DNA of 64,000 nt from Nocardia cyriacigeorgica (GCF_029868385.1 NZ_JARWNX010000062.1:62001-126000), one strand, 5' to 3'. Positions 52,911 through 62,488 are shown, counted from the first letter of the stretch. Numbers and translations: made by a program. The notes: generated by a model not told the origin, from the sequence alone.

Positions 52911-53315
52911 TCAGCGCAGTAGACCCGCTGTCGCCAGTTCGTCGAACAGCAGCCGGTCGACCGGCGGGACCAGCGAGCGAGCGGCGTAGGAGAACCAGGC
53001 GAGCGCATCGATCTCGCTGCTGGCGGTGAGCGTGCCGCGATACTCGGCCGTGTAACAGCTCATCCGAACAGACACCGCGCCGTCGGCCGCCTCGTACACC
53101 CCGACATGCGCGGCCGTCTCCAGCAGCAACGCCACGGTCAACTCTTCCTCGACTTCGCGGAGGAGCGTCTGGAGATCGGATTCACCGAGCTCACGTTTGC
53201 CGCCGGGAATGTAGAACACATCTTTGCCGCGCGGCCGCGCGCACAAGATCCTGCCCTGTTCGATGCGCACCCACGCCACCGTATCGATGAGTTCGGCCAT
53301 CAGCCCGTCGGTCAC
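52911..53315 (-). CDS. Nudix hydrolase
   Basis: A 134-aa enzyme with Nudix box GGKRELGESDLQTLLREVEEEL, which fits G-x5-E-x7-REUxEE. It hydrolyses a nucleoside diphosphate linked to another group; the substrate is unknown. GTG 53315 or ATG 53300 may be the start. Confidence 0.85.
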   Translation of the reverse strand: MTDGLMAELIDTVAWVRIEQGRILCARPRGKDVFYIPGGKRELGESDLQTLLREVEEELTVALLLETAAHVGVYEAADGAVSVRMSCYTAEYRGTLTASSEIDALAWFSYAARSLVPPVDRLLFDELATAGLLR

Positions 53316-53323
53316 CGTCGTAG

Positions 53324-53360
53324 CCTATCGGCCCGGTGCCGAGTACACCGGGCCGATAGG
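53324..53360 (-). terminator. Strong terminator of the ABC exporter operon
   Basis: CCTATCGGCCCGGTG pairs perfectly with CACCGGGCCGATAGG (15 bp) around a 7-nt loop, 7 bp after the permease stop. Confidence 0.8.
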
Positions 53361-53366
53361 GGTCGG

Positions 53367-54203
53367 TCAGCGACTGAGCTGCTGGAACCGGCGCACCGCC
53401 AGCGGCAGGAACACCGCGGTGATGATGATCGGCCACACGACGGCCATCAGCACCGCATGCTGTTCGATCCAGGAATCACCGGCGCCCACCGGTGTGCCGA
53501 ACAGTTCCCTGCTCGCCGCGACCGTCGAGGAGATCGGATTCCAGCCCGCGATCGTCCCGAGCCAGTCCGGCATCAACTGCGGTGCGACGAAGATCGAGGA
53601 GATCATCGTCAGCGGGAAGGCCACCGCGAACAGCCCGCCCGCCGCCTCCGGGTTGGGCACGAGCAGCCCGAGCCACACCCCGAGCCAGATCAATGCGAAC
53701 CGCAGCCACAGCAACAGGACGAATGCCGCCATCACGCCGAGGATTCCGCCGGAGGGCCGCCAGCCGATCACCAGCGCGGTGAGCATCAGGATGGTCAGCT
53801 CCGCACAGGCGACCAGCAGATCGGTGACACCGCGACCGGCCACCACCGCCGAGGGCGACATGGGCATGGACCGGAAGCGGTCGATCACACCGTTGGTGGC
53901 GTCGTAGACCACGACCGTCGCGGTGTTGATGAAGCCGAACGCCATCGTCATCGCGAACATGCCCGGCATCAGGAAGCTGCGGTAATCGCCGCCGCCGGGC
54001 ACCGACATCGCCGAACCGAACACATACCCGTACATCAGCACCGACAGGATCGGGAAGCCGAGCTGCCAGGCCAGGTTCACCGGCTGACGCTGATAGTGGG
54101 TCAGCCCGCGCCGCACCATGTTCCAGCAGTCGGCGACCACCCAGTAGCCGCGCGAGCGGGAGCGGATCGGCGCGAGATCGGTGGAATCTACTGTCGCGGT
54201 CAT
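53367..54203 (-). CDS. ABC-2 type exporter permease (DrrB-like)
   Basis: A 278-aa permease with six hydrophobic spans. It has the ABC-2 layout of Drr[53 protein letters not shown], and [22 protein letters not shown] 54203 overlaps the ATPase stop (ATGA). Exports a hydrophobic compound or lipid. Confidence 0.85.
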   Translation of the reverse strand: MTATVDSTDLAPIRSRSRGYWVVADCWNMVRRGLTHYQRQPVNLAWQLGFPILSVLMYGYVFGSAMSVPGGGDYRSFLMPGMFAMTMAFGFINTATVVVYDATNGVIDRFRSMPMSPSAVVAGRGVTDLLVACAELTILMLTALVIGWRPSGGILGVMAAFVLLLWLRFALIWLGVWLGLLVPNPEAAGGLFAVAFPLTMISSIFVAPQLMPDWLGTIAGWNPISSTVAASRELFGTPVGAGDSWIEQHAVLMAVVWPIIITAVFLPLAVRRFQQLSR

Positions 54204-55162
54204 GCGGCCACCTCCTCGGTCGCGGCCCGGTGGCCGGTCAGTTGCAGGAACACATCATCGAGGCTCGGCCTGCGTAATCCGATGTCCTCCACGGTGATTC
54301 CCTGGTCTTGCAGGGTGCGCGCCACCTCGGTGAGCGCGGCGACCCGATCGGTGACGGGCGCGTGCACCCGGCGGAGCGCATCGTCGAGGTCGGGCTCTCC
54401 GACACAGACCCGAGCCACCACCTTCGCCACCGCGGGCAGATCCGCGATATCGGCGGCGATCACTTCGATCAGATCGGCCCCGACGGTGTTCTTCAACCCG
54501 TCGGGTGTGTCGTCGGCGATCGCCCGACCGGCATCGATCACGGTGATCCTGGACGCGAGCTGATCGGCCTCTTCCAGATATTGGGTGGTCAGCAGCACGG
54601 TAGTGCCATCAGCGACCAGCGCGCGCACGGCGTCCCACACCTCGCCACGACTGCGCGGGTCCAGCCCGGTGGTCGGTTCGTCGAGGAACAGCACATCCGG
54701 CGACAGGATCATCGACGCGGCCAGGTCGAGCCGGCGCCGCATCCCACCGCTGTACTTGCCGACCCCGCGATTGGCGGCGTCCACCAGATCGAACCGTTCG
54801 AGCAGTTCATCGGCCCGCTGTCGGGCTCGCCGCCCGCCCAGATGGAACAACCGACCGAACATCTCCAGGTTCTGCCGCCCGGTCAGCACCTCGTCGACGG
54901 CCGCGTACTGCCCGGTCAACCCGATCCGAGAACGCACCTCCAGCGCCTGATGCGCCACGTGCAGACCCGCGACCGTAGCCCAGCCACCATCGAGACGGAT
55001 CAGTGTCGACAGGATGCGCACGGCGGTGGTCTTACCGGCGCCATTCGGCCCGAGCAGGCCGTGCACCGTACCGCGGCGCACGGCCAGATCGAACCCGTCG
55101 AGCGCGTTCTTGTCTCCGTATCTCTTCCGCAAGCCCTCGGCCACCACGGCGTATTCGCTCAC
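54200..55162 (-). CDS. ABC exporter ATPase (DrrA-like)
   Basis: A 320-aa ATPase of the daunorubicin-resistance family. Walker [10 protein letters not shown], signature [12 protein letters not shown], Walker [13 protein letters not shown], and a C-terminal DrrA domain ending LTGHRA. GTG 55162 has GGAGGG 5 nt upstream. The operon is divergent from a TetR gene with a multi-half-site operator between them. Confidence 0.87.
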   Translation of the reverse strand: MSEYAVVAEGLRKRYGDKNALDGFDLAVRRGTVHGLLGPNGAGKTTAVRILSTLIRLDGGWATVAGLHVAHQALEVRSRIGLTGQYAAVDEVLTGRQNLEMFGRLFHLGGRRARQRADELLERFDLVDAANRGVGKYSGGMRRRLDLAASMILSPDVLFLDEPTTGLDPRSRGEVWDAVRALVADGTTVLLTTQYLEEADQLASRITVIDAGRAIADDTPDGLKNTVGADLIEVIAADIADLPAVAKVVARVCVGEPDLDDALRRVHAPVTDRVAALTEVARTLQDQGITVEDIGLRRPSLDDVFLQLTGHRAATEEVAA

Positions 55163-55198
55163 AAGACCCTCCGTACCCTTGCCATGAACCTGAACTGA

Positions 55199-55232
55199 GT
55201 ACATTGTACCCCATTATGGGTACGATGTACCC
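55199..55232. promoter_or_regulatory. Operator of four GTAC half-sites before drrAB-like genes
   Basis: GTAC-att-GTACCC-cattat-GGGTAC-gat-GTACCC: two inner GTACCC/GGGTAC arms 6 nt apart, flanked on each side by another GTAC element at 3-nt spacing. The site is between the divergent exporter and TetR genes and probably binds two TetR dimers. Confidence 0.65.
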
Positions 55233-55263
55233 AATTAATATTTCGCGGCACCGCGCCGGACGA

Positions 55264-55269
55264 TAGGGT
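55264..55269 (+). promoter_or_regulatory. TAGGGT box, leaderless promoter of the TetR gene
   Basis: TAGGGT, 7 nt, then ATG 55277; no ribosome-binding site. Confidence 0.45.
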
Positions 55270-55276
55270 GACGAAC

Positions 55277-56044
55277 ATGGCAAGCACGGAAACCAGTGGT
55301 AGCGGCGATCTGGGCCGCACACTCGAACTGCTGTGGGAGACCGGTCCGCGACCGAGCCGTGGCCCCAAACCGGGTCTCACCCTCGACCGGATCGTCGAGG
55401 CCGCGGTGCAGGTCGCCGACGCCGAAGGTCTGGAGGCGGTGACCATGCGCCGGGTCGCCACCGAATTGGGCACCGGAACCATGACGCTGTATCGCTATCT
55501 CCCGGGCAAGTCCGAGCTACTGGACCTCATGCTGGATCGGGTCCAGCGTCCCGATCCCGATCTGGGGGCAGCCGAGGGCGGATGGCGCGGTGCGCTCGAG
55601 CGCGTCGCCAGGGGGACCCTTGCCCTCTATCGCCGCCATCCGTGGCTGCTGCATGTCAACCAGGCGCGTCCGATCCTCGGACCTGCTGCCATCGAGAGCA
55701 TGGAAACGGTACTGTCGGCGATCACGCCGATGGGCCTGTCCGATGTCGAGCTGATCTCGGTGATCGTCCTGGTCGACAACTACGTCGTCGGCGCCGCCCG
55801 CAGCGAGGTGTTCCACCAGGAGGCCCTGCGCACGACGGGAATGACCGACGCCGATTTCTGGCAGGCACAGATCCCCACGATCGAACGCGCGCTCGCCACC
55901 GGACGCTTCCCGACCATGGCCGAACTCGACGAGAACGCCTTCGACCAGGAATTCGATCACTTCGGTTTCGGCCTGCGACGCATCCTCGACGGGTTGGAGG
56001 GTCTGGTCGCCGAACGCGCGCGCGGCCGACCGGGCGCGCGGTAA
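55277..56044 (+). CDS. TetR-family regulator of the DrrAB-like exporter
   Basis: A 255-aa protein. The helix-turn-helix is LDRIVEAAVQVADAEGLEAVTMRRVA with GTMTLYRYLPGKSELLDLM, followed by a TetR_C (tetracycline-repressor class C-terminal) domain. The longer GTG start at 55268 is rejected because it would lie in the promoter box. It probably binds the GTAC repeats at 55199-55232. Confidence 0.85.
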   Translation: MASTETSGSGDLGRTLELLWETGPRPSRGPKPGLTLDRIVEAAVQVADAEGLEAVTMRRVATELGTGTMTLYRYLPGKSELLDLMLDRVQRPDPDLGAAEGGWRGALERVARGTLALYRRHPWLLHVNQARPILGPAAIESMETVLSAITPMGLSDVELISVIVLVDNYVVGAARSEVFHQEALRTTGMTDADFWQAQIPTIERALATGRFPTMAELDENAFDQEFDHFGFGLRRILDGLEGLVAERARGRPGAR

Positions 56045-56071
56045 CGCTCGGTTGGGGTGCGTCGACCCGCT

Positions 56072-57187
56072 TCAGCCCGCCCGCACGGTGAGCCCGGCCC
56101 GTCCGGCAGCCTCGGCCAGGTGGGCCACCGCCTCTGCGAGCCCGGCCGCGGGTACGGCGGCACCGTCGAACATGGCGACGGCCACCGCATCGTCATCGGT
56201 GAGTTCCCAGGTACCGGCGATCCGGCCCCCCACCAGCACCAGGGGCGCGATCCAGCCCGCCGTCCGACTGACGGCCGCGCGGTGCGGTGCGGGCAGCAGT
56301 TCCTGATCACCGGTGCCCGGTCCGAGCACGTACTGATCGAAGGCCCCGAGCAACTGCACCGCATCGGTGGGTTCGGCGGCGGCGAGTTCCTCGACGTGTT
56401 CGGTGCGCAGGTACGCGCGCCTGCCCTCGACATCGACGTCGGTCAGCTCCTCCCCCAGCTCGGCGAACCAGCCGCGCACCCTGGTCTTGCGATGCGCGCC
56501 GCGGGTGAGCCAGGCATCGAACGCCTCCGGTGTCGCCGGACCGTGGGCGCCGAGGTAGGCGGTGATCGCCGTGCGCGCCGCCTCGTCGACATCGGTTACC
56601 GGACGCCATCCGGGCAGCGCGGCCGGGCTGGTGAAACTGACCTTCGTGCCCTGCGCCGGGCCGTGGCACAGCACGCCCTGCCAGGCCAGCGGTTTGAGCA
56701 GGGCACCCCAGCCCGAGCGCAATTCGGCGTCGTGGCTCGCAAACGCGGGATCGGCGACGATCCGGTCGACCAGCTCCGCGCGGGTGAGGACCTCCGATTC
56801 CAGCAGCTGCCCGACCTTGTCCGCCAGCGCCGCCACCTGGTCGGGGGTGGCTCCGAAGGTGCGCTGCCAGGACGGTTTCTCCCAGACCCGCGTCGCCGCG
56901 AGCAGGGTGAGACAGGCGGCGGCCGTCTCGGGAGTCATCGCATGCAGGGTGCCGCGCATCGCCCAGGTCTTGATCAGTGCGCCGTCGGCCAGGGCGCGAG
57001 CGACCGCACCGTCGGCGGGCGAGGTGGTGCGCAGTGCCGCGGCCAGCTCCGCCGAGGACGCCACCTGCGCTTGCAGACCACACAGCCGGTGCGCGATATC
57101 GACGACATCGACCGAGGCGCGTGGTGCGACGAACTGCCGCCGCAACCGCCAGGCGAAAACCTGCTCCCAACTCACCCGCATCCGCAC
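56072..57187 (-). CDS. Winged-helix DNA-binding protein (HTH_42 / AlkZ-like)
   Basis: A 371-aa protein of three winged-helix units. LCGLQAQVASSAELAAALR contains the QxQ-type signature of AlkZ-like DNA glycosylases, and TWAMRGTLHAMTPETAA, YLGAHGPATPEAFDAW and LLGAFDQYVLGPGT are family text. AlkZ removes interstrand crosslinks made by azinomycin in Streptomyces; many homologues are uncharacterised. A glycosylase role is plausible, not shown. Confidence 0.75.
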   Translation of the reverse strand: MRMRVSWEQVFAWRLRRQFVAPRASVDVVDIAHRLCGLQAQVASSAELAAALRTTSPADGAVARALADGALIKTWAMRGTLHAMTPETAAACLTLLAATRVWEKPSWQRTFGATPDQVAALADKVGQLLESEVLTRAELVDRIVADPAFASHDAELRSGWGALLKPLAWQGVLCHGPAQGTKVSFTSPAALPGWRPVTDVDEAARTAITAYLGAHGPATPEAFDAWLTRGAHRKTRVRGWFAELGEELTDVDVEGRRAYLRTEHVEELAAAEPTDAVQLLGAFDQYVLGPGTGDQELLPAPHRAAVSRTAGWIAPLVLVGGRIAGTWELTDDDAVAVAMFDGAAVPAAGLAEAVAHLAEAAGRAGLTVRAG

Positions 57188-57297
57188 ACCCTTTCCGCAG
57201 CGATGGGCTTCACGCCCGTCTCGAGCGATCGCACCATAACGCGCTCCACCGACACTCCCACCCGGTGGCGAATGCCGTGGTCACCACCGATGGCGCC

Positions 57298-58245
57298 TCA
57301 GAAGATGCTGACGCACAACAGCACACCGGCGGTGGCCGAGAGCAGCCCGCCGACAGTGGTCACGATCACTCCGATCAGGGCCGTGCGGGTCGTCGCCAAA
57401 CGCAGTGCGCCCACCGGCGCGACCAGCCGTTCGGCGCGGGCCAGCACGGCCGTGCCCGCCGCGCCGAGCGCACCGGCGGGTGTCCTGGCCTCCGCATCGA
57501 CGATGGCGAGCAGACCGCCGAGCAACGGCTCCCGGCCGTGCTCGCGGGCGGCGGTGTCGTCGGCGCACATCTCCAGCAGTTTCCCGACCTCGGCCGAACC
57601 GTGGCGGAAGACACCGAGCCGTGGCGCCGTCGCGGCGATGCCGCTCACCGCGGCGGTCAGCATGCCGTGGCGGCCGGACAGATGAGCGCGTTCATGGGCG
57701 AGGACGGCCGCGAGCTGATCGCCGGTCAGGGCGGCGAGCGCGCCGCTGGTGACCACGATCGTGTCGGGCCGTCCGGGAACGGCGTAGGCCTGCGGCTGTG
57801 GCGTGTCGAGCACCACGGCGTCGAGGTCGGGTACCCGGCGCCCGACCATGCGCACCGCTCGCGCGTGGGCATGGGTGCGTCGTCGCATCGTCATCAGCGC
57901 GCGGGCGGCGCGCCAGCCGAGCAACCCCGCGCCGACGGCGATCAATATCGCGAGTCCGAAGGTCACCACCCGTCCCGCGGTGTGGTCGTAGGGGTGGACC
58001 GGTGTGCCGATGACCGCGTAGCAGGCGCGCAGGGCCTCGTCCGAATGCCGCCACACGGTGCCGAACTCGATCACGAACAGGACCGCCGACACCGTCCACG
58101 CGACCAGCGCGCTGGCCATCGTGACCACCCACGCGAGCACACCGAGCCGCGGCGCGATCCCCGCCCCGGTCAACCGGCGCAACACCGGCGGACCGAGTAC
58201 GGCCACCACGGACCCGTACACCAGCAGCGATGATGCGAGGCTCAC
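57298..58245 (-). CDS. M56-family membrane metallopeptidase
   Basis: A 315-aa membrane protease with about four transmembrane helices. The zinc motif is AVLAHERAHLSGRH (HExxH), with the third ligand probably in EMCADDTAAREHG. Members pair with BlaI-type repressors, as here, but this one lacks a beta-lactam-sensing domain. GTG 58245 overlaps the regulator stop (GTGA). Confidence 0.83.
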   Translation of the reverse strand: MSLASSLLVYGSVVAVLGPPVLRRLTGAGIAPRLGVLAWVVTMASALVAWTVSAVLFVIEFGTVWRHSDEALRACYAVIGTPVHPYDHTAGRVVTFGLAILIAVGAGLLGWRAARALMTMRRRTHAHARAVRMVGRRVPDLDAVVLDTPQPQAYAVPGRPDTIVVTSGALAALTGDQLAAVLAHERAHLSGRHGMLTAAVSGIAATAPRLGVFRHGSAEVGKLLEMCADDTAAREHGREPLLGGLLAIVDAEARTPAGALGAAGTAVLARAERLVAPVGALRLATTRTALIGVIVTTVGGLLSATAGVLLCVSIF

Positions 58246-58661
58246 GCGGGACCCGGCGATTTCCGTGCCGTCAGCCGGCGCAGCGCGGCCCGCAGACCCG
58301 CCGATTCCTCATCGGTGATCCGGTCGACGAAATGGCTGAGCACCAGATCGGAGCGGCCACCGGCGCCCAACGCCTCGAGCATGAGCCGCGCGCTGTGCTC
58401 CTCCCTGGTCAGCGTCGGCCAGTACCGGTAGGCCTTACCGGCGCGCTCGCGCGCGAGCCAACCTTTGCGATGCAGATTGTCCATCGTCGACATGACCGTG
58501 GTGTACGCGATATCGCGTGACACGCACAGCTCCTCGTACATGTCACGGACGCTGGTGGTCTCGGTGTCCCGATCCCAGATCCGATCCATGATCACCGCCT
58601 CGAGATCACCGAACCCACGCACCGCGCCGACTCCCTCATCACTGGCCCGCATCCGTCTCAT
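58242..58661 (-). CDS. BlaI/MecI-family transcriptional repressor
   Basis: A 139-aa winged-helix repressor: FGDLEAVIMDRIWDRD, SVRDMYEELCVSRDIAYTTV, MDNLHRKGWLARERAGKAYRY. In this family the linked M56 protease or a partner inactivates the repressor. The target may be this operon itself or respiratory/cell-wall genes, as for mycobacterial BlaI. ATG 58661 chosen; ATG 58652 is possible. The longer frame upstream is a shadow of dinB. Confidence 0.85.
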   Translation of the reverse strand: MRRMRASDEGVGAVRGFGDLEAVIMDRIWDRDTETTSVRDMYEELCVSRDIAYTTVMSTMDNLHRKGWLARERAGKAYRYWPTLTREEHSARLMLEALGAGGRSDLVLSHFVDRITDEESAGLRAALRRLTARKSPGPA

Positions 58662-58753
58662 CGTGTGCTCAGCGTACTCGCCGAACGCATTTTCTACGTA
58701 CCCGAGCCGTAGGTCGGCAAACCCTGAGCACCGCGACCTGTCGGACCTCCATG

Positions 58754-58767
58754 CGAACATACGTTCG
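58754..58767. promoter_or_regulatory. LexA (SOS) box before dinB
   Basis: CGAAC-ATAC-GTTCG is a perfect match to the core of the actinobacterial SOS box (TCGAAC-n4-GTTCGA), ending at the first base of the likely start codon. Confidence 0.65.
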
Positions 58768-60029
58768 TGTCCGATTCCGTGCCCGTCGCCCCCACCCGGC
58801 CGCCCGAGCCTGCCCGCGATCGTCGCCCGCGGATCACCGCGCGGGCCGACGCCTCGATCCTGCATGCCGATCTGGACTCGTTCTACGCCTCGGTCGAACA
58901 ACGCGACGATCGCGCGCTGCGCGGCAGGCCGGTGCTCGTCGGTGGCGGGGTGGTGCTTGCGGCCAGTTACGAGGCCAAGCGGCTGGGTGTGCGCACGCCG
59001 ATGAACTGCGGGCAGGCGCTGCGGCTGTGTCCGCACGCGGTCGTGGTGCCCCCGCGCATGTCGGCCTACGCCGAGGCGAGCGCGGCGGTGTTCGAGATCT
59101 TCCGCGACACCACACCGGTGGTGGAGGGCATCTCCATCGATGAGGCCTTCCTCGACGTGGCGGGCCTGCACCGGATCGCGGGGCCGCCGCACGGCATCGC
59201 CGAACGGCTACGCACCAGGGTCCGGGCGGAGCTGGGGTTGCCGATCTCGGTGGGCATCGCACGCACCAAATTCCTGGCCAAGGTCGCCAGCGCGGTCGCC
59301 AAACCCGATGGGTTACGCCTGGTCGAGCCGGATCGTGAACTGGAGTTCCTGCATCCGCTTCCGGTCGAGCGGTTGTGGGGCGTCGGCGTGGTCACCGCCG
59401 CGGCCCTGCACGATCACGGCATCACCCACGTCGGACAGCTCGCCGAACTCGGCGAGTCCGGGCTGCGCGCGATCCTCGGACCCGCCGCGGCTCGACACCT
59501 GTACGCGCTGTCGTGGGCCCGTGATCCGCGCCGGGTCGACACCGGGCGGCGGCGCCGGTCGATCGGCGCCCAGCGCGCACTCGGCCGCCGACACCGCACG
59601 CCCGAGGAACTGGCCGCCTACCTGTACGGGCTCGTCGACCGGCTCGGCCGCCGTCTGCGCGGCGCCGACCGGGTCTGCCGAACCGTGGTGCTGCGTCTGC
59701 GCTTCGACGATTTCGGCCGCGCCACCCGCTCACACACCCTCGCCGCGGCCACCGACGACACCGAAACCATCCGCGACGCCGCCCGCATCCTGCTCGGCGG
59801 CGCGCTACCGCTGATCCAGGAACGTGGCATCACCCTCATCGGGCTGGCGCTGACCAATCTCGCCGACGCCGACGCCGTACAGCTGACCTTGCCGTTCGAC
59901 TCGCGCCCCACCGCGACCCTGGACGCCGCACTCGACGATCTGCGCCGCCGGTTCGGGTCCGGCGCCGTCACCCGCGCGGCCCTGCTCGGTCGCGGCGAGG
60001 GCCTGTCGGTGCCGCTGCTCCCCGACTGA
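58767..60029 (+). CDS. dinB: DNA polymerase IV (Y-family)
   Basis: A 420-aa translesion polymerase. Catalytic acids in LHADLDSFYASVEQRDD and SIDEAFLDV, GGGVVLAASYEAKRLGV, SVGIARTKFLAKVAS, helix-hairpin-helix text WGVGVVTAAAL, and a little-finger domain to ~360. No evident C-terminal clamp-binding motif except QLTLPF at ~380, which is a good beta-clamp motif. GTG 58767 or a GTG at 58779 may start it. The LexA box suggests SOS induction. Confidence 0.9.
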   Translation: MSDSVPVAPTRPPEPARDRRPRITARADASILHADLDSFYASVEQRDDRALRGRPVLVGGGVVLAASYEAKRLGVRTPMNCGQALRLCPHAVVVPPRMSAYAEASAAVFEIFRDTTPVVEGISIDEAFLDVAGLHRIAGPPHGIAERLRTRVRAELGLPISVGIARTKFLAKVASAVAKPDGLRLVEPDRELEFLHPLPVERLWGVGVVTAAALHDHGITHVGQLAELGESGLRAILGPAAARHLYALSWARDPRRVDTGRRRRSIGAQRALGRRHRTPEELAAYLYGLVDRLGRRLRGADRVCRTVVLRLRFDDFGRATRSHTLAAATDDTETIRDAARILLGGALPLIQERGITLIGLALTNLADADAVQLTLPFDSRPTATLDAALDDLRRRFGSGAVTRAALLGRGEGLSVPLLPD

Positions 60030-60149
60030 AAGTTTGCTCATCGATTGCCCGACACGGTTGTTCGTCGTATTCTGTCCGAGGCAGGTTCGGGGGATGCCGC
60101 GGCCGACGAACCGCCGCACCGTCCGCCGCCGCACTGAGGAGAACCACCG

Positions 60150-60527
60150 TTGCCGTACGCGATTCTCGGCCTCATCACGCTCGCGCTCTGGGTGTACTGC
60201 CTGGTCGATATCATCACCTGCCCGGATACCGGGATCCGTCATCTGCCGAAGATGGGCTGGCTGCTCGTCGTTGTCCTCATCCCCACCGTCGGCGCCCTGT
60301 TGTGGCTGTTCGCCGGACGTCCGCTGCACGAACCGCGACTACGGTCCACCACGCGCTACGCCGAATACGACCGTCCCGGTCGCCATATCGCCCGCAATGC
60401 CGACGATGACGACGAATTCCTGCGCGCCCTGCGTGAACGCGCCGAATCCCAGCGCCGCGAAGCCCGGCGTCAAGAAGAACAGCGCCAGCGCGAAGCTCAG
60501 CGCGAGCGCGACACCGGCGAACTCTGA
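60150..60527 (+). CDS. PLDc_N-domain small membrane protein
   Basis: A 125-aa protein with two transmembrane helices (YAILGLITLALWVYCLVDII and WLLVVVLIPTVGALLWLFAG) and HLPKMGW between them, the phospholipase-D-nuclease N-terminal domain common in actinobacteria. The C-terminal ~45 residues are a charged coiled-coil (RERAESQRREARRQEEQ). TTG start with GAGGAG upstream. Convergent with the phosphoribulokinase gene, the stops being adjacent. Confidence 0.78.
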   Translation: MPYAILGLITLALWVYCLVDIITCPDTGIRHLPKMGWLLVVVLIPTVGALLWLFAGRPLHEPRLRSTTRYAEYDRPGRHIARNADDDDEFLRALRERAESQRREARRQEEQRQREAQRERDTGEL

Positions 60528-61406
60528 TCACCGTGCGGCGAGGGGCCGCTTGTCCATCAGCCGCAGGATCAGCGGGGTGAAGATCAACTGCATGGCCAGC
60601 TCCATCTTGCCGCCCGGCACCACGATGCAGTTGGGCCGCGACATGAACGAATCGTGCAGCATCGACAGCAGATACGGGAAGTCGATCACCTTCGGATCGG
60701 CGAAGCGGATCACCACGAAACTCTCGTCCGCGGTCGGAATCGACCGCGCGATGAACGGATTCGAGGTGTCCACCGTCGGCACCCGCTGAAAGTTGACATA
60801 GGTCCGGGAGAACTGCGGACAGATGTACTTCACATAGTCGGGCATCCGGCGCAGGATCGTATCGATCACGGCCTCACTGGAATAGCCGCGTTCGGTCTTG
60901 TCCCGGATCACCTTCTGGGTCCACTCCAGATTCACGATCGGCACCACACCGACCAGCAGATCGGTGTACCGGGCGACATCGACGGTCTCGGTGACGGCAG
61001 CACCGTGCAATCCTTCGTAGAACAGCAGATCACTACCCGGCGCAAGATCCTCCCACGGCGTGAACGTCCCCGCGGGCAGCCCGAAGGGCTTGGCCTCCCG
61101 CTCGTCGTGCAGATACCGACGCACCGCACCGACGCCGGTCTGCCCGTAGTCGCGGAACAGACTCTCCAGTTCGGCCAGCAGATTGGCCTCCTCACCGAAA
61201 TGGGAGAAGGTGGTGTTGCGGTTCTGTTCGGCCTCGGCCATGGCCAGCTTCATCTCGTTGCGGTCGTAGCGGTGAAACGAATCCCCCTCCACGAACGCGG
61301 CATTGATCCCCTCGCGGCGGAATATCTCCTGAAATGTCCGCGTGACGCTGGTGGTCCCGGCACCGGAGGACCCGGTGATGGCGACGACCGGATGTTTGAC
61401 AGACAT
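60528..61406 (-). CDS. cbbP: Phosphoribulokinase (class I)
   Basis: A 292-aa kinase making ribulose-1,5-bisphosphate. P-loop GSSGAGTTSVT, EGDSFHRYDRNEMK, HFGEEANLL, DLLFYEGLHGA, PQFSRTYVNFQRVPTVDTSNP. The length and motifs match proteobacterial-type CbbP. Last gene of the cbb operon, 19 nt after the bisphosphatase. Confidence 0.95.
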   Translation of the reverse strand: MSVKHPVVAITGSSGAGTTSVTRTFQEIFRREGINAAFVEGDSFHRYDRNEMKLAMAEAEQNRNTTFSHFGEEANLLAELESLFRDYGQTGVGAVRRYLHDEREAKPFGLPAGTFTPWEDLAPGSDLLFYEGLHGAAVTETVDVARYTDLLVGVVPIVNLEWTQKVIRDKTERGYSSEAVIDTILRRMPDYVKYICPQFSRTYVNFQRVPTVDTSNPFIARSIPTADESFVVIRFADPKVIDFPYLLSMLHDSFMSRPNCIVVPGGKMELAMQLIFTPLILRLMDKRPLAAR

Positions 61407-61425
61407 GGGCCCTCCTCGAGAACGG

Positions 61426-62472
61426 CTAGCGCCGGGCCGGACGGAACAACGACCGGGTGCCGAACAGCGAGGTATCGAAGTTCGGACCGGCCTCGGGTTC
61501 GCGGTGGTAGCGCTCGATCCGCTCGACCTCGTTGCGGGAACCGAAGATCAGCGGCACCCGCTGATGCGGATCGTCCGGCGTCACCTCCAGCACCCGCTCC
61601 TGTCCGGTGGTCGCTGCACCACCGGCCTGTTCGACGATGAACGCGATCGGATTGGCTCCGTACAGCAGCGATACCCGCCCGGGCCCGGCCGACGGACGCG
61701 TATCGCGCGGATACAGATACACCCCGCCGCGGGTCAGGATGTGGAAGGTGTCGGCGACCAGGGAGGCCACCCAGCGCATATTGAAGTCGCGGCCGCGTGG
61801 ACCGTCCACCCCGTCCAGGCATTCCTGGACATAGCGCCGCACCGGACGTTCCCAGAACCGCTCATTGGCGGCATTGATCGCGAAACCCGAGGTGTCGTCG
61901 GGGATACGCATGCGCGGATGGGTGAGCACGAACGCACCGATCTCGCGGTCGAGGGTGAACCCGTCGACCCCGCTACCGGTGGTCAGCACCAGCATCGTGG
62001 CCGGACCGTACAGGGTGAACCCGGCGCACACCTGCCGGGTGCCCTGCTGACAAAAGCCGTCCTCCTCGGCGCGCAACACACTGAAGATGGTGCCCACCGG
62101 GAGATTCACGTCGATATTGCTCGAACCGTCCAGCGGATCGAACGCGAGCAGATATTTGCCGCGGCGCCCATCGCTGGGCACCTGATGGGCATCGCGCATC
62201 TGCTCCGACAGCAGGGCCGCCAGATGCCCCGTCCACTGGGTTTCGGTGACCATGATGTCGTTGCCGACGGCATCGAGATCGGGCATCGGCGGCGCACCCG
62301 CTTCCGCACCACTGCGCGAGGCGAGGATGGCGCCCCCGGTCACCTGATTGGCGATCAGTTTGGTCGCGGTCGCGACCACATTGACCAACGCCGAGAACTC
62401 ACCGGAGGATCCGGGATGGCGGTGTTCCTCCTCGATCGTGTAGCGGGTGAGGGTCTTCCATCCACGAGGCAT
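61426..62472 (-). CDS. cbbF: Fructose-1,6-bisphosphatase class I
   Basis: A 348-aa enzyme: GNDIMVTETQW, metal site AFDPLDGSSNIDVNLPVGTIF, CAGFTLYGPATMLVLTTG, RGGVYLYPRDTRP, and YGANPIAFIVEQAGG. Regenerates fructose-6-phosphate in the Calvin cycle; may also act on sedoheptulose bisphosphate as other CbbF do. ATG 62472 after GGAGGGG; the longer frame overlaps cbbX and is rejected. Most actinobacteria use class II (GlpX), so this class I copy belongs to the autotrophy operon. Confidence 0.93.
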   Translation of the reverse strand: MPRGWKTLTRYTIEEEHRHPGSSGEFSALVNVVATATKLIANQVTGGAILASRSGAEAGAPPMPDLDAVGNDIMVTETQWTGHLAALLSEQMRDAHQVPSDGRRGKYLLAFDPLDGSSNIDVNLPVGTIFSVLRAEEDGFCQQGTRQVCAGFTLYGPATMLVLTTGSGVDGFTLDREIGAFVLTHPRMRIPDDTSGFAINAANERFWERPVRRYVQECLDGVDGPRGRDFNMRWVASLVADTFHILTRGGVYLYPRDTRPSAGPGRVSLLYGANPIAFIVEQAGGAATTGQERVLEVTPDDPHQRVPLIFGSRNEVERIERYHREPEAGPNFDTSLFGTRSLFRPARR

Positions 62473-62488
62473 CGCGATCGGCCCCTCC

